Under the pieces are notes generated by a model. It had not been told where the DNA came from and did no database searches. It saw nothing but the letters and a program-made list of their open reading frames with translations. From an uncultured Oscillospiraceae bacterium (GTDB lineage: Bacteria > Bacillota > Clostridia > Oscillospirales > Ruminococcaceae), in the NCBI GenBank assembly GCA_910587135.1, contig CAJULF010000046.1, positions 1-21,647 on the forward strand: DNA of 21,647 bases, given 5' to 3'. Both the position numbers and the translations under genes were made by a program. The number at the start of each line of letters is the position of its first letter. Positions within the stretch are counted from its first letter, which is position 1. Shown here piece after piece: positions 1-8,398 of the stretch.

Positions 1-105
1 TCAGCTTTGCTATGCCCTGATTGCGAAAAAATCTTATCCGTTCAAGTCGAAAAAACAACTTTTTTGCGTCCTTTGTGCATATTCTACAATAAATTATATA
101 TAATC
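1..105 (+). other. Unassigned sequence at window edge, possible 3' end of an upstream plus-strand gene
   Basis: A plus-strand intrinsic terminator follows directly, so a plus-strand gene should end here. Frame 1 is open from the window edge to a TAA at 121-123 and contains a CPDC motif. Frame 2 is open to a TAA near 100. Neither reading is long enough to recognise, and the frame-1 stop would fall inside the terminator hairpin, which makes it the less likely one. No product is proposed. Confidence 0.2.
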
Positions 106-145
106 AACGCCAATTCTATTTAATTTGTAGAATTGGCGTTTTTTT
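106..145 (+). terminator. Rho-independent terminator of an upstream plus-strand gene
   Basis: A perfect 13-bp stem (AACGCCAATTCTA at 106-118 with TAGAATTGGCGTT at 128-140) encloses a 9-nt loop. It is followed by an uninterrupted T run to 145. The T run is on the plus strand, so it terminates transcription entering from left of the window. Confidence 0.85.
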
Positions 146-208
146 GCATTAACCACTTGACTTTTCAATTTTTTCAGTAAAAAATCCCGAAGAATTTTTA
201 ATGAACGG

Positions 209-239
209 AAAAGCCGTCCTGATCAGCAGAACGGCTTTT
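209..239 (-). terminator. Terminator of the yfhO operon
   Basis: AAAAGCCGT at 209-217 pairs with ACGGCTTTT at 231-239, ten bases past the yfhO stop codon. Read on the minus strand the stem ends in TTTT. The A and T runs on both sides would let it work in both directions. The loop contains the small palindrome CTGATCAG. Confidence 0.75.
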
Positions 240-248
240 GGTTAATAG

Positions 249-3200
249 TTAACTGTTGGCGCGGTTGTCGGGCGATTCGGGGATAATGGGCGGCGGGGGC
301 TCGGCGAAAATACCCTCAAATGAAATATCATCGTAGGATATCTCATCATAGGAGGTAACATCAGGCAGCTCCTCAAATCGCAGCGGCTCGGTCGACTCTG
401 GCTCTTTCGGCTGCGCGACAGGCATTTCCTCTATTACTGCCGGAATATCTGAACGCAGTTGGGGCGAGGCGACCTCTGCTATAACTGCGGGGGTATCACC
501 TCCAAAATTCTCGTCAATAAAGCTGCTGAACGCCAAGAACGCGTCATGCGCGGGTTTGGGCAGAGTTTTACCTGTTTCTGTCCTGGGTTCGTCAAGTTCA
601 TCGTATGCCGCCTGCGGCATAGACCCCACAGTCTGCTTTTGGCTGTTGACCGATTCCGCACCGCGATTATGCATGCCAGTCAAGGTCTGCTGCGCTTCGG
701 GAACGGATTCACCGATTTTGTTTAAGATACTCTCCGGCTTTTGCGCATTTTCCTCTACGGATTCAGACAAAGTCGCTATATTAATTGAATGTTGTACCCC
801 CTCAGGTGCACGATTCACCGATTCGGTTTCCCGAAGCCCTGTTTGCGCGGGAATATCTACATCTGCCTGAAAAGATGTGTTTTCTCGCTCGACAGGAGTA
901 TCGTTAAATACCGCAAAGGGTTCAAAGTCACCATCGGATTTTGTTATTTCGGAAGACTCACTACTGCTTGTCGGCATACTATCCTTTAAATCGCTATCCA
1001 ATTCTGCCTTGTTAACCTCGGGAATTATCGCGGCAGACGAGTCATAAATTGTTTTTTCGGGAGTATACTCTATCGCTTCGTTTATCTCTTCAATAGAATC
1101 GCTCTCATATTCGTCAAACAGCTTGAACGGATCATCTTCGATGTTCTCATTTTCCTCGGAAACGCCAACGTCCTCAAGGCTTTCGGAAATATCGGTATTA
1201 TCGCTTAAACTACCATCAGTATCCTCCAAACTTTCGGAAGGTCGCGACAAATCGTTTGTTCTTTTAACCGCAGCAGCACGGGCATGGCGCTTTACCTCCG
1301 CGCTGATAAGCAGCATTATCAGAAACAGCATCGCTCCGCTGGACGTAAAAATCAATCCCAATTCAAGACCTGCGGGGAAAAACCTGAGCGTTATGCTGTG
1401 ACTGCCCTTTGAGATATCCAAGCATATCAGCGCATCGTCCAGCGAAGCTTTTATTTCCGCTTCCTCGTCGTCAATGTATGCTGTCCAACCTTTTTCATAA
1501 GGTATGGTGGTAAAGAGAGCACAGTCTTCCTCAGCGTTTACCTTAATATTCAGCTCGGTACGGGAGTTCACCGCAACGCTCGTTTCCTCGTTAATTTCTC
1601 CCATTATTCCGCTGAAACGCTGCAGAGAGCTGCTGTCAATATAGTAGAACTGCGGATTCTTGAAATACAACGCGTCCTGAAGCAGATTTATCCGCAGCTT
1701 GAATGTTTCGCCCGCCTCATACGTGCCCAGATACTCTATGCTGTAATTCTCATTCATGTAATAGTTTGAAAGATATTGGTCATTTATATACAACTGAGTT
1801 TCCCGCTCGTAATCCGTCGGAAGATACATATATATCGCACCGTTGGCGGGCATGGTAATGTCATAGGATATCCACGCGTCACCGTCGTTTATCTTGCGGA
1901 AGCTGGAGTGAGCGTCGGTGGTTTCCCCGACTGTTATATTATTGCTGTCAAACGATACCGCGGAATTGGACAGAGTTTTGAATACCGTAAGCGCCTTGTT
2001 TCCCGTCAGCATTGAAGCCAGACGGTTCTGAGCAAGGAACGGTGAATACTCGCTGAAGCTGTAGCCGATTATATCCTTATCGGCAAGATACGCGATACCC
2101 AACGCGTCCTCGTTCTCGTAAACAGTGACGTTAAGCTCGTTATCAATCGGAACGGTTTTGCCATACGGCACATAACATTTGTACTGCGAAAGCACATATT
2201 TTACACCGAAAATATCGTCCGTCAGCATCGTTGCGCCGTCATAGCGGGTGTAATGCTCCCTTGCGGAGAAACCGAGGGATTTCAGAAGTTGTATGGCTTT
2301 TGAATTGAGAGTGCTGGAGCTGTGGCTCATTCCGTACATTCTGAGCGCTATCGGGTCGTTCACACAGCGGTGGTAGGTCTTTTCCATGCGGTAAAAGCTA
2401 TCGTCCATTTCGTGAATGGCGTCGGTGATTTTACGGGAATATGGAATGGTTCCCAGATAAGTCGATCTGTCCGAGAAGATTATATCCTCGTCCATATCAA
2501 ACAAGGTAAGCGCAGTGTTAAGCAGCATTTCCAAACTGACAAGCACCGTTATCGTTACCTTAACAAACTTGTGCCCGCCGAATTTTTTATAAACGGCTGC
2601 CATTACACTCATTACAGCCAGCAAAAGCAGAGGAATAACAATAATGAGGTTTGTGTCGTAGAACTCGTGACCCGCGTTATAGTCGGAATACAACAGCATT
2701 CCCAGCAGTATCACAAACGCCGTGCCTATCGCTTTCGGGCGAATCTTTTTTATACCGTCGAACGCCTGTGCTCCGAATACCCACAGCAAGAATATCACAA
2801 AAAAGCTGTACCTGTATGGCAGCCAGTTCGGCATTTGTCCGCCGTGCCACAGCATATCTATCGGTCGGATATACATAGACAGCACAAGAACCCCAATAAG
2901 TATCCCGCCGGAAATGCGCTCGCGCGCGGAGAACCTTCGCGACGCAAAATACACCGCCGCCATCACCAACGCCAGCGTTCCGCAGTACAATATCGGCAGT
3001 CCCTCCATGCGCACCGTGTCATAGGTGGTCGGGAAGAGCTTTATGAAAATATCCGCGATATTGAAGTTCTCCACAGGGGTGTAATCGGGCACTCCGCTGA
3101 AAGAAAATTTGCCGTTGGAAAGGGACATATAAACAGGCATTATCATAAAGCAGGACATCAGGATAGCAGCCAGCGAGGAAAAACCGTACACTACTATCAC

Positions 3201-3932
3201 CGAAGCGCCACGCGTCTTTTCCGAGCGGTTTGAAAGCGTGAAGTACACAAAATAAAGCGCGGAGAAAATCCCTATCATGTAGCCGATATAGAAATTTGTC
3301 ACAAAAACATACAGCAACGACAGAACATACAACGCGAAGCTCTTTTTCTCGCACAGACGCTCTATTCCCATAATTACCAGCGGCAGCCCCAAAAGCCCGT
3401 CCAGCCACATGGGATTCATGGTCTGCACGATAAAGAAGCCGCACAGCGCGTACATCACTGAAAATGTAACGGCGGTACAGTTTGAGTAGCCTCGCTGCTT
3501 TTTAAGAAGTATCGCGGAGGTAAGTCCTGCCGCTCCCGCTTTTGCGAGGATCATAGCCATAAGACCCTCGGTTATCATCTTCCGCGGAAACGCCCACACT
3601 ATCCAGTTGAACGGGCTTGCAAGGTAATAGCCTATTATTCCCGCAAACTCTCCCGAAAGATTCCTGCTCCAACAGTAAAAAAGGCTCTCCTTCCCCGCCA
3701 GCACGTCGTACATATAGTCAAAATAGTAGACGTACTGCGCATTGAGGTCAAGTGAAAGCACCGATCTCTCCCCGAAAGGATAGATTTCAAAAATGATATA
3801 TGCCACAAAAAGAATAGCCGCGGGCAGCAGCGCCGACACAAGCAGAATATAATTTCTTGTAAATAAATTTCCCTTTTTGGCTTCGCTGCCGCTCAGCACA
3901 TTAGATCCGCTCAACCCGCTCAACTGATTCAT
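249..3932 (-). CDS. yfhO: YfhO-family GT-C membrane glycosyltransferase with a 350-residue acidic cytoplasmic tail
   Basis: This 1227-residue multi-pass protein matches the YfhO family. It has a first membrane helix at about 28-49, then the family's conserved outer loop LSLDLNAQY (59-67), many further helices to about residue 480, and a large extracytoplasmic beta-rich part. That part closes with the typical PYEKGWTAYIDDEE segment and a last helix near 855-877. In Bacillus subtilis, YfhO works with the GT2 enzyme CsbB to move a sugar from undecaprenyl phosphate onto lipoteichoic acid. The GT2 gene upstream overlaps this start by ATGA, so the two are translationally coupled and probably act together; the acceptor here is unknown. 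Bacillus YfhO is about 860 residues. The extra length is a low-complexity Asp/Glu/Ser-rich tail from about residue 878, encoded by roughly 252-1301. It carries three spaced aromatic-acidic motifs: DPFKLFDE, FEPFAVFND and DAFLAFSSFIDE. Confidence 0.88.
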   Translation of the reverse strand: MNQLSGLSGSNVLSGSEAKKGNLFTRNYILLVSALLPAAILFVAYIIFEIYPFGERSVLSLDLNAQYVYYFDYMYDVLAGKESLFYCWSRNLSGEFAGIIGYYLASPFNWIVWAFPRKMITEGLMAMILAKAGAAGLTSAILLKKQRGYSNCTAVTFSVMYALCGFFIVQTMNPMWLDGLLGLPLVIMGIERLCEKKSFALYVLSLLYVFVTNFYIGYMIGIFSALYFVYFTLSNRSEKTRGASVIVVYGFSSLAAILMSCFMIMPVYMSLSNGKFSFSGVPDYTPVENFNIADIFIKLFPTTYDTVRMEGLPILYCGTLALVMAAVYFASRRFSARERISGGILIGVLVLSMYIRPIDMLWHGGQMPNWLPYRYSFFVIFLLWVFGAQAFDGIKKIRPKAIGTAFVILLGMLLYSDYNAGHEFYDTNLIIVIPLLLLAVMSVMAAVYKKFGGHKFVKVTITVLVSLEMLLNTALTLFDMDEDIIFSDRSTYLGTIPYSRKITDAIHEMDDSFYRMEKTYHRCVNDPIALRMYGMSHSSSTLNSKAIQLLKSLGFSAREHYTRYDGATMLTDDIFGVKYVLSQYKCYVPYGKTVPIDNELNVTVYENEDALGIAYLADKDIIGYSFSEYSPFLAQNRLASMLTGNKALTVFKTLSNSAVSFDSNNITVGETTDAHSSFRKINDGDAWISYDITMPANGAIYMYLPTDYERETQLYINDQYLSNYYMNENYSIEYLGTYEAGETFKLRINLLQDALYFKNPQFYYIDSSSLQRFSGIMGEINEETSVAVNSRTELNIKVNAEEDCALFTTIPYEKGWTAYIDDEEAEIKASLDDALICLDISKGSHSITLRFFPAGLELGLIFTSSGAMLFLIMLLISAEVKRHARAAAVKRTNDLSRPSESLEDTDGSLSDNTDISESLEDVGVSEENENIEDDPFKLFDEYESDSIEEINEAIEYTPEKTIYDSSAAIIPEVNKAELDSDLKDSMPTSSSESSEITKSDGDFEPFAVFNDTPVERENTSFQADVDIPAQTGLRETESVNRAPEGVQHSINIATLSESVEENAQKPESILNKIGESVPEAQQTLTGMHNRGAESVNSQKQTVGSMPQAAYDELDEPRTETGKTLPKPAHDAFLAFSSFIDENFGGDTPAVIAEVASPQLRSDIPAVIEEMPVAQPKEPESTEPLRFEELPDVTSYDEISYDDISFEGIFAEPPPPIIPESPDNRANS

Positions 3933-4858
3933 TCCTTTCGCCGCGTTCTTTTAGTGTATTCCGAAATGATATAGCGCGGTCTGCGCTTGATCTCCTCGTA
4001 AATTTTTGACAGATAAAATCCGATTATCCCCACCCCAATCATAAGGCAGGCGCCAAGTATAAGCAGCAGCAATATTACCGTAGTGAACCCGTCGCGGGCA
4101 TTGCCGCTGAAATAGTTTACAAGAGTCTGTATTCCCATCACCACCGCGAATATCCCAAAGACAACGCCTATCAGTGTGATAATGTGCATGGGAAAATTTG
4201 TAAAGGAGGTAACCGAATTTATCCCGAAAACAAACAGCTTTTTATAGTTCCATTTGGTTTTCCCCGCGTTTCGCGGCTTTACATCAAACTCGATATGCTC
4301 CGTACGGAAGCCAACCCAACCCGACAGCGCCCTGAAAAACGTCATACGCTCGGGCATTTCGTTCAGAGCGTCCACTGCCTTTCTGTCCAGCAGCTTGAAG
4401 TCGCTCGCTCCGTCCAGATTTATTCCCGATGAGGACTTCATCAGCTTGTAAAATCCCTTGGCAAATAGCTTATAGAAAAGACTTTCGCGTCCGCGGGAGG
4501 ACTTGCGCGCCTCCACCACCTCCGCGCCGTTTTCCCACATGCGGTACATCTGCGGTATAAGCTCGGGCGGGTGCTGAAGGTCGCAGTCTATAAGCACCGC
4601 GCAGTCACCCTCCGCCGCCTTAAGCCCCGCAAAAATAGCGCCCTCCTTGCCGAAATTCCGCGAAAACCGCAGACCCCTCACCCTCGGATTTTCTCCGTTA
4701 AGGCGGCATATTTCCGCCCAGCTTTCATCCTTGGAGCCGTCGTCGGCGAAAATCATCTCAAAATCGATTTCCTCCGCGTCCAGTATCCCCGATATAACCG
4801 TAGCGGTGTTGGCAATATTTTCCTGTTCATTATAGGCGGGAATTATCACAGAAAGCAT
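3929..4858 (-). CDS. GT2 polyprenyl-phosphate glycosyltransferase (CsbB/GtrB/DPM1-like)
   Basis: This 309-residue protein has the full GT-A fold signature. It opens with SVIIPAYNEQENI, then the nucleotide-binding DDGSKDES (about 40-47), the metal-binding DCDLQHPPE (about 92-100), and GASDFKLLDRKAV. Two C-terminal membrane helices at about 224-250 and 260-288 end in a basic cytoplasmic tail. These features define enzymes that load a sugar from a nucleotide donor onto undecaprenyl phosphate at the inner membrane face. The ATGA overlap with yfhO matches the CsbB-YfhO partnership known from Bacillus, in which the lipid-linked sugar is flipped (by GtcA in Bacillus) and used outside by YfhO. No GtcA-like flippase is seen in this window. 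The sugar cannot be read from sequence. Its ribosome site AAGGTG starts exactly where repeat copy E ends. Confidence 0.9.
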   Translation of the reverse strand: MLSVIIPAYNEQENIANTATVISGILDAEEIDFEMIFADDGSKDESWAEICRLNGENPRVRGLRFSRNFGKEGAIFAGLKAAEGDCAVLIDCDLQHPPELIPQMYRMWENGAEVVEARKSSRGRESLFYKLFAKGFYKLMKSSSGINLDGASDFKLLDRKAVDALNEMPERMTFFRALSGWVGFRTEHIEFDVKPRNAGKTKWNYKKLFVFGINSVTSFTNFPMHIITLIGVVFGIFAVVMGIQTLVNYFSGNARDGFTTVILLLLILGACLMIGVGIIGFYLSKIYEEIKRRPRYIISEYTKRTRRKE

Positions 4859-4867
4859 CTTTTCACC

Positions 4868-5012
4868 TTATTAAAAAATTTCAGAATTTCCGCTGTTCCT
4901 GCTCCGTTCACTCACTGCGCATGCCAAGCGGAAAACTTTCTTCGTTTGCCCTGCGGCAAATTCGACCTTTTTGAAATTTCATGCGCGGACGATTTGCGGC
5001 ACTTTGCTTTTC
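4868..5012 (-). repeat. Structured repeat family, copy E (diverged)
   Basis: The plus strand reads ATTAAAAAATTTCAGAATTTCCGC at its left end and CTTTTTGAAATTTCATGCGC near its right end, which are the arms shared with copies A, B and C. Between them TTTCCGC (about 4888) pairs with GCGGAAA (about 4928) as the large hairpin. A degenerate small hairpin lies around TTTGCCctgcGGCAAA. The loop motif of the large hairpin (CCGTTCACTCACTGC) is the reverse complement of the one in A to C, so this module appears flipped inside its arms. Read on the minus strand, the copy runs small hairpin, large hairpin, AT-rich arm, and then the ribosome site of the GT2 gene. Confidence 0.65.
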
Positions 5013-5055
5013 GCACCTCCGAATGCACGGCTTTTTGTGCTCTCCGCTGAATGTA

Positions 5056-5463
5056 TCACTCGCCTATTATTTTGACCACAACAGACTTTTCACGGCAGCC
5101 GTCAAAATCCCCGTACATTATATACTGACGCGGACCGAGATCCAGTTTGCCCTCCGATATCGGTATCGTTACCGAGGAACCCAGCAGTATCTGTTTCATA
5201 TGAGCCTTTCCCGCGCTGGTATAATCCACCATATAATGCACCTTGCACTGGGTGGCGCTGCTCAGAAGCTCCGACCAGTCCTTATAGAGCTTTTCGCGGT
5301 CGTTTTCCAGAAACACTGAGGACGTGGTGTGCTGCGAAAACACCACGCAGATTCCCTCGCTTATGCCGCTTCTGCGCACGCACTCCTCCACCTCAAAGGA
5401 AAGATTGCAGTACTGCTCCTGCGCCGTTGAGGTCATGGTTATCACATGCCTGAAATTTTTCAT
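5056..5463 (-). CDS. yjbQ: YjbQ-family protein (UPF0047, secondary thiamine-phosphate synthase type)
   Basis: The 135-residue product has the compact YjbQ fold and its signatures. These are the substrate-site motif HTTSSV (45-50), an acidic ENDREKLYKDW segment, AHMKQILLGSS (about 87-97), and the ending LGPRQYIMYGDFDG. Members from several bacteria have weak thiamine-phosphate synthase activity, but the physiological role is unsettled. The frame stays open upstream to a TTG at 5511. The ATG at 5463 is preferred because it gives the usual family length. An AAAGGA lies upstream of it with rather long spacing. The gene follows the DUF4097 gene after 76 bases and precedes repeat copy E. No other thiamine gene is visible nearby, so context does not settle the function. 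Confidence 0.87.
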   Translation of the reverse strand: MKNFRHVITMTSTAQEQYCNLSFEVEECVRRSGISEGICVVFSQHTTSSVFLENDREKLYKDWSELLSSATQCKVHYMVDYTSAGKAHMKQILLGSSVTIPISEGKLDLGPRQYIMYGDFDGCREKSVVVKIIGE

Positions 5464-5539
5464 CGGATTTTTCCGTCCTTTCTGCCGGTATAAATCAATT
5501 GTCAATTCCAACGGACAAGCTCTGCCGCCCTGTATGATA

Positions 5540-6283
5540 TCAAGTTCCGTCCCGCTCCGCTATAGTGAGCGTTCCCGACTCAAGCGATGCAAAAACGCTC
5601 CGCTTGCCACCGTTGAAGCTGTATTTGTAACTTCCGTATACGCTGCCCTTAAAAAGCTCCGTAACACACTCCCCCGTGTCAGTTTCAAACTCCAGCGACA
5701 CGGAACTGTCCTTGGGTATCAGAATTTCCGCGTTTCCGCTTCTGCACTGCACCGAGCTGTCCTGAACCACCTCGGCAAAATCCAACAGAATATTCCCCGT
5801 GCTTGTTACCAAATTTACAAGCGAAGTGTTATTCCTTACGGAGATATTGCCGCTGTTGGTTATAACCGTCATTTTTTCGCATTCCGCACCGTCAATTTCA
5901 ACACTGCCGCCGCCCGTATACACAGTGATCTCACGGTATTTCTCCTCCGGCAGATACAGACATAATCCGAATTCCGCCTCGCTGCCCGCGAAAAGCGATA
6001 TTACAAACTCCTCGCTCTCTCTTACGGTCAGCCGGTTATCTCCAAGCTCCAGATCGAGCGGGACCTCATTTTTATACACCACACGGATATTGTCGCCCTC
6101 ATACGGTACTATCTCCACGTCTAATCTCAATATCTCAATATTTATATATTCGCACAAAGGCAGAGTTACATCCCCTGTCTGAGCCGAATCATGCTCGGCG
6201 TTACGGAAATAATAAGCAAAGCCGCCGAAAAATATTGTCAGGACTGCGGTAACAATCAGCAGTACATTGACTTTTTTCTCCAT
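5540..6283 (-). CDS. DUF4097-family membrane-anchored beta-helix protein
   Basis: The 247-residue protein has one N-terminal membrane helix (about 7-27). It is followed by an outer domain built of short repeated beta strands rich in Gly, Asn, Thr and Val, with turns such as TGGGSVEIDG, TNSGNISVRN, TSTGNILLDF and RSGNAEILIP. That stacked pattern is typical of DUF4097, a predicted right-handed beta-helix domain often encoded after a PadR-type regulator and a DUF1700 membrane protein in Firmicutes. Its start overlaps the stop of the upstream gene as TAATG, so translation is coupled. The biochemical role of the family is not established. A part in envelope sensing is plausible but inferred. Confidence 0.8.
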   Translation of the reverse strand: MEKKVNVLLIVTAVLTIFFGGFAYYFRNAEHDSAQTGDVTLPLCEYINIEILRLDVEIVPYEGDNIRVVYKNEVPLDLELGDNRLTVRESEEFVISLFAGSEAEFGLCLYLPEEKYREITVYTGGGSVEIDGAECEKMTVITNSGNISVRNNTSLVNLVTSTGNILLDFAEVVQDSSVQCRSGNAEILIPKDSSVSLEFETDTGECVTELFKGSVYGSYKYSFNGGKRSVFASLESGTLTIAERDGT

Positions 6284-6789
6284 TATCCGACCCAGCCTCT
6301 CAGCCTGTCACAGCGCCGCTTTATTTTTAAGAAAAAACGCGAAACCATGAACCCCGCCTTTACCGCCAGCAGTCCGCAGAACGCCGTACCGCAGGCAGCC
6401 GCAAGCCCTCCGAATATCATCAGCTCGGGAGCGAGCTGTGTTATAATAAAATCCGCCTTGAACAGCTTGACGGCAACACCGAAAACTCCGAAAATAATGC
6501 CCATGGGTATTCCCACAGCCGCCAAAGTCAGCAGAAAAAGCATAACCGCAAAAGTTATCAGAAAAACTATCAGATACGCAAAGTAAGCGGTTCTGACCTT
6601 CACCGAGATCACAAAGCGCTTTATCGCAGCGTTTCTTTTCGTTCCTCCGCCGATTTCTTGCTCGGTCGGAATATCACTTTGAAGGGAGCATTCCGCGTTG
6701 TCCTCCGCCCGAAAACCGCACTCCCCGCCGTTATTCTCTTCGTCGGAGCGGACTCTTTTCTCGTCGGACGTTTCCCGAAGTTCTTCCAC
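6283..6789 (-). CDS. Small membrane protein with acidic N-terminus, DUF1700-like position
   Basis: The GTG at 6789 is chosen as start because GAAGGAGG lies just upstream. A TTGACA-17-TAGAAT promoter occupies 6827-6855, so any earlier start in the open frame would fall within the promoter. The 168-residue product has a hydrophilic, acidic first third with no clear fold. A Gly/Ala/Ile/Val-rich membrane region follows, with about three helices (69-91, 93-112 and 122-142) and a basic tail. Pairing with DUF4097 through a TAATG overlap resembles DUF1700-DUF4097 gene pairs, and the membrane part has DUF1700 character. However, the usual DUF1700 N-terminal domain is absent, so the family link is tentative. 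It is the first gene of the minus-strand operon that ends with yfhO. Confidence 0.7.
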   Translation of the reverse strand: MEELRETSDEKRVRSDEENNGGECGFRAEDNAECSLQSDIPTEQEIGGGTKRNAAIKRFVISVKVRTAYFAYLIVFLITFAVMLFLLTLAAVGIPMGIIFGVFGVAVKLFKADFIITQLAPELMIFGGLAAACGTAFCGLLAVKAGFMVSRFFLKIKRRCDRLRGWVG

Positions 6790-6826
6790 GGATTCCCCTC
6801 CTTCGCGCTGAAAATATACCAAATAT

Positions 6827-6855
6827 ATTCTACCACAAAACTTTCTTTTTGTCAA
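6827..6855 (-). promoter_or_regulatory. Sigma-A-type promoter of the DUF4097-yjbQ-GT2-yfhO operon
   Basis: On the minus strand a perfect -35 TTGACA (6855-6850) is followed after exactly 17 bp by the -10 TAGAAT (6832-6827). The GTG start is about 38 bases further on. It lies just beyond the ackA-side terminator, so the operon is a separate unit. Confidence 0.8.
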
Positions 6856-6880
6856 GGCTTCTTATTTGACAATAAATGCA

Positions 6881-6908
6881 GAAAAAAAGCCCGCGGAGAT
6901 CCGCGGGC
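6881..6908 (-). terminator. Terminator downstream of ackA
   Basis: GCCCGCGGA (6889-6897) pairs with TCCGCGGGC (6900-6908). Read on the minus strand, the hairpin is followed by seven T residues (6888-6882). It lies over 200 bases past the ackA stop, so repeat copy A would be part of the ackA transcript's 3' untranslated region. Confidence 0.85.
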
Positions 6909-6909
6909 A

Positions 6910-7101
6910 CAGACTGTACATAAAGGTTGACCAAAGGTGGATTATTTTAAAAAATTTCAAAATCCCCGCAATCACGCGGAGTGAGCAAAGCGAACGGCGC
7001 GTGATTGCGGAAACCGGTCGGAATTTGCTTCGCAAATTCCGACACTTTTTGAAAATTAATGCGCTGACATTGCGTTGCAAATGAGCTTATTCTGCAATCC
7101 G
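6910..7101 (-). repeat. Structured repeat family, copy A
   Basis: The left end is CAGACTGTACATAAAGG, and the diverged right end is CTTATTCTGCAATCCG. The outer arm AAATTTCAAAA (about 6952-6962) faces TTTTTGAAAATT near 7048-7058. The large hairpin is a perfect 13-bp stem, 6966-6978 with 6998-7010, around a 19-nt loop GAGTGAGCAAAGCGAACGG. The small hairpin is a perfect 12-bp stem, GTCGGAATTTGC (7017-7028) with GCAAATTCCGAC (7032-7043), around TTC. It lies between the ackA stop and the ackA terminator. On the ackA strand it reads small hairpin, large hairpin, AT-rich arm. Confidence 0.85.
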
Positions 7102-7125
7102 AATCCGCGTATGTGAAAATTCTTA

Positions 7126-8328
7126 TTACAATCCCTCGACCAGTTCCTTGGTATCACGCGCAATAAGCAGCTCCTCATTGGTGGGAACCACCCATACCTC
7201 TACCCTGCTGTCCGGAGCGGAAATTTTGCAGAGCTTTCCGCGCATTCCCTCATTCGCCTTTTCGTCGAGCTTTATGCCGAGATATTCCATATTGCGGCAA
7301 ACGTCCGCGCGCAGGTCGTCGGAATTCTCACCGATACCGCCCGTAAAGAGCACCGCGTCCAGACCGTTCATTATCGCCGCGTAAGAGCCGATATATTTTT
7401 TGATCTCATACCGAAGCATTTCGCCTACAAGACTGGCGCGCTTGTCGCCGTTTGTCGCAGCGGCAGTGATGTCGCGGTTGTCGCTGGATATTCCCGAAAT
7501 ACCGAGAAAGCCCGATTTCTTGTTAAGATAGTCGCTCATCTCGGAGGGAGAAAGCCCCAGCTTGCTTGCGATAAATGTAACCGCCGATGGGTCTACGCAG
7601 CCCGAACGCGTACCCATGATAACGCCGTCAAGCGGTGTGAAGCCCATGGAGGTATCAATGGATTTTCCGCCTTCAACCGCCGTTATCGACGAACCGTTGC
7701 CGAGATGACAGGAAACTATTTTCAGATCCTTGATATCCCTGCCCATCGCGTCCGCTAAAGCTTGGGTAACAAATCTGTGAGAAGTTCCATGGAAACCGTA
7801 TTTTCTAACATGATACTTTTCGTAGCACTCATAGGGCATACCGAACATAAAAGCCTTTTCGGGCATAGTCTGGTGGAACGCGGTATCGAACACCACGACC
7901 TGCGGTGTGGTTTCGGGGATAACCTTTTTGCACGCTCTCAGCGCCAGCGCGTGGGGGTGATTATGTACGGGAGCAAGCTCCGAAAGGTCGTCAATCTGCT
8001 GAATGACCTCGTCGGTTACCAAAGTGGTCTTGTCAAATATTTCCGCGCCCTGAACGATCCTGTGACCTACGGCGGAGATTTCGCTCATGCCTGAAAGCAC
8101 AGCGGCATCTCCCGTTGTCAACACCTCAACCAGCTTCTCAAATGCCTCCGTATGGGTCGGGAACGGGCAGTCGGCATCCACCGTTCTGCCGTCGAACGCG
8201 GTGTGCTTGATATGACCGTCGATGCCGATACGGTCACAGTTGCCCTTGGCAATTACGCTCTCGTCCTCCATATTGATAAGCTGGTACTTGAGGGAAGAGC
8301 TTCCCGCGTTGATTACAAGAATTTTCAT
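7126..8328 (-). CDS. ackA: Acetate kinase
   Basis: The 400-residue length is standard for AckA, which interconverts acetyl phosphate plus ADP with acetate plus ATP in the cytoplasm. It contains the N-terminal phosphate motif VINAGSSSLKYQL (Asn7), GHR with Arg90, the HN pair at 122-123, VFDTAFHQTMP with Asp148, RKYGFHGTSH, MGTRSGCVDPS, FTGGIGEN and C-terminal PTNEE. These correspond to the known catalytic and substrate residues. One difference from the common form is VQGA at 92-95, where VHGG is usual. A phosphotransacetylase gene normally pairs with ackA in many Firmicutes, but none is adjacent here. AAAGGA precedes the ATG by 8 bases, and a promoter lies at 8399-8427. The transcript probably includes repeat copy A before its terminator. 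Confidence 0.97.
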   Translation of the reverse strand: MKILVINAGSSSLKYQLINMEDESVIAKGNCDRIGIDGHIKHTAFDGRTVDADCPFPTHTEAFEKLVEVLTTGDAAVLSGMSEISAVGHRIVQGAEIFDKTTLVTDEVIQQIDDLSELAPVHNHPHALALRACKKVIPETTPQVVVFDTAFHQTMPEKAFMFGMPYECYEKYHVRKYGFHGTSHRFVTQALADAMGRDIKDLKIVSCHLGNGSSITAVEGGKSIDTSMGFTPLDGVIMGTRSGCVDPSAVTFIASKLGLSPSEMSDYLNKKSGFLGISGISSDNRDITAAATNGDKRASLVGEMLRYEIKKYIGSYAAIMNGLDAVLFTGGIGENSDDLRADVCRNMEYLGIKLDEKANEGMRGKLCKISAPDSRVEVWVVPTNEELLIARDTKELVEGL

Positions 8329-8398
8329 ACGTTTATTTCCTTTCCGATATAATTAACAATCGTCCGTTTATTCCCCCGAACGACAAAATTCCTATAAT

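Noticed and set aside
6790..6855. Upstream extension of the acidic membrane protein to a TTG at 6855.
   Set aside because: This would place the start inside the TTGACA-17-TAGAAT promoter; the GTG at 6789 has a GAAGGAGG site.
6931..6960. Inward promoter in the repeat ends (TTGACC followed after 17 bp by AAAAAT).
   Set aside because: The -10 is poor, and the match follows from the AT-rich arm; there is no gene at the expected distance.
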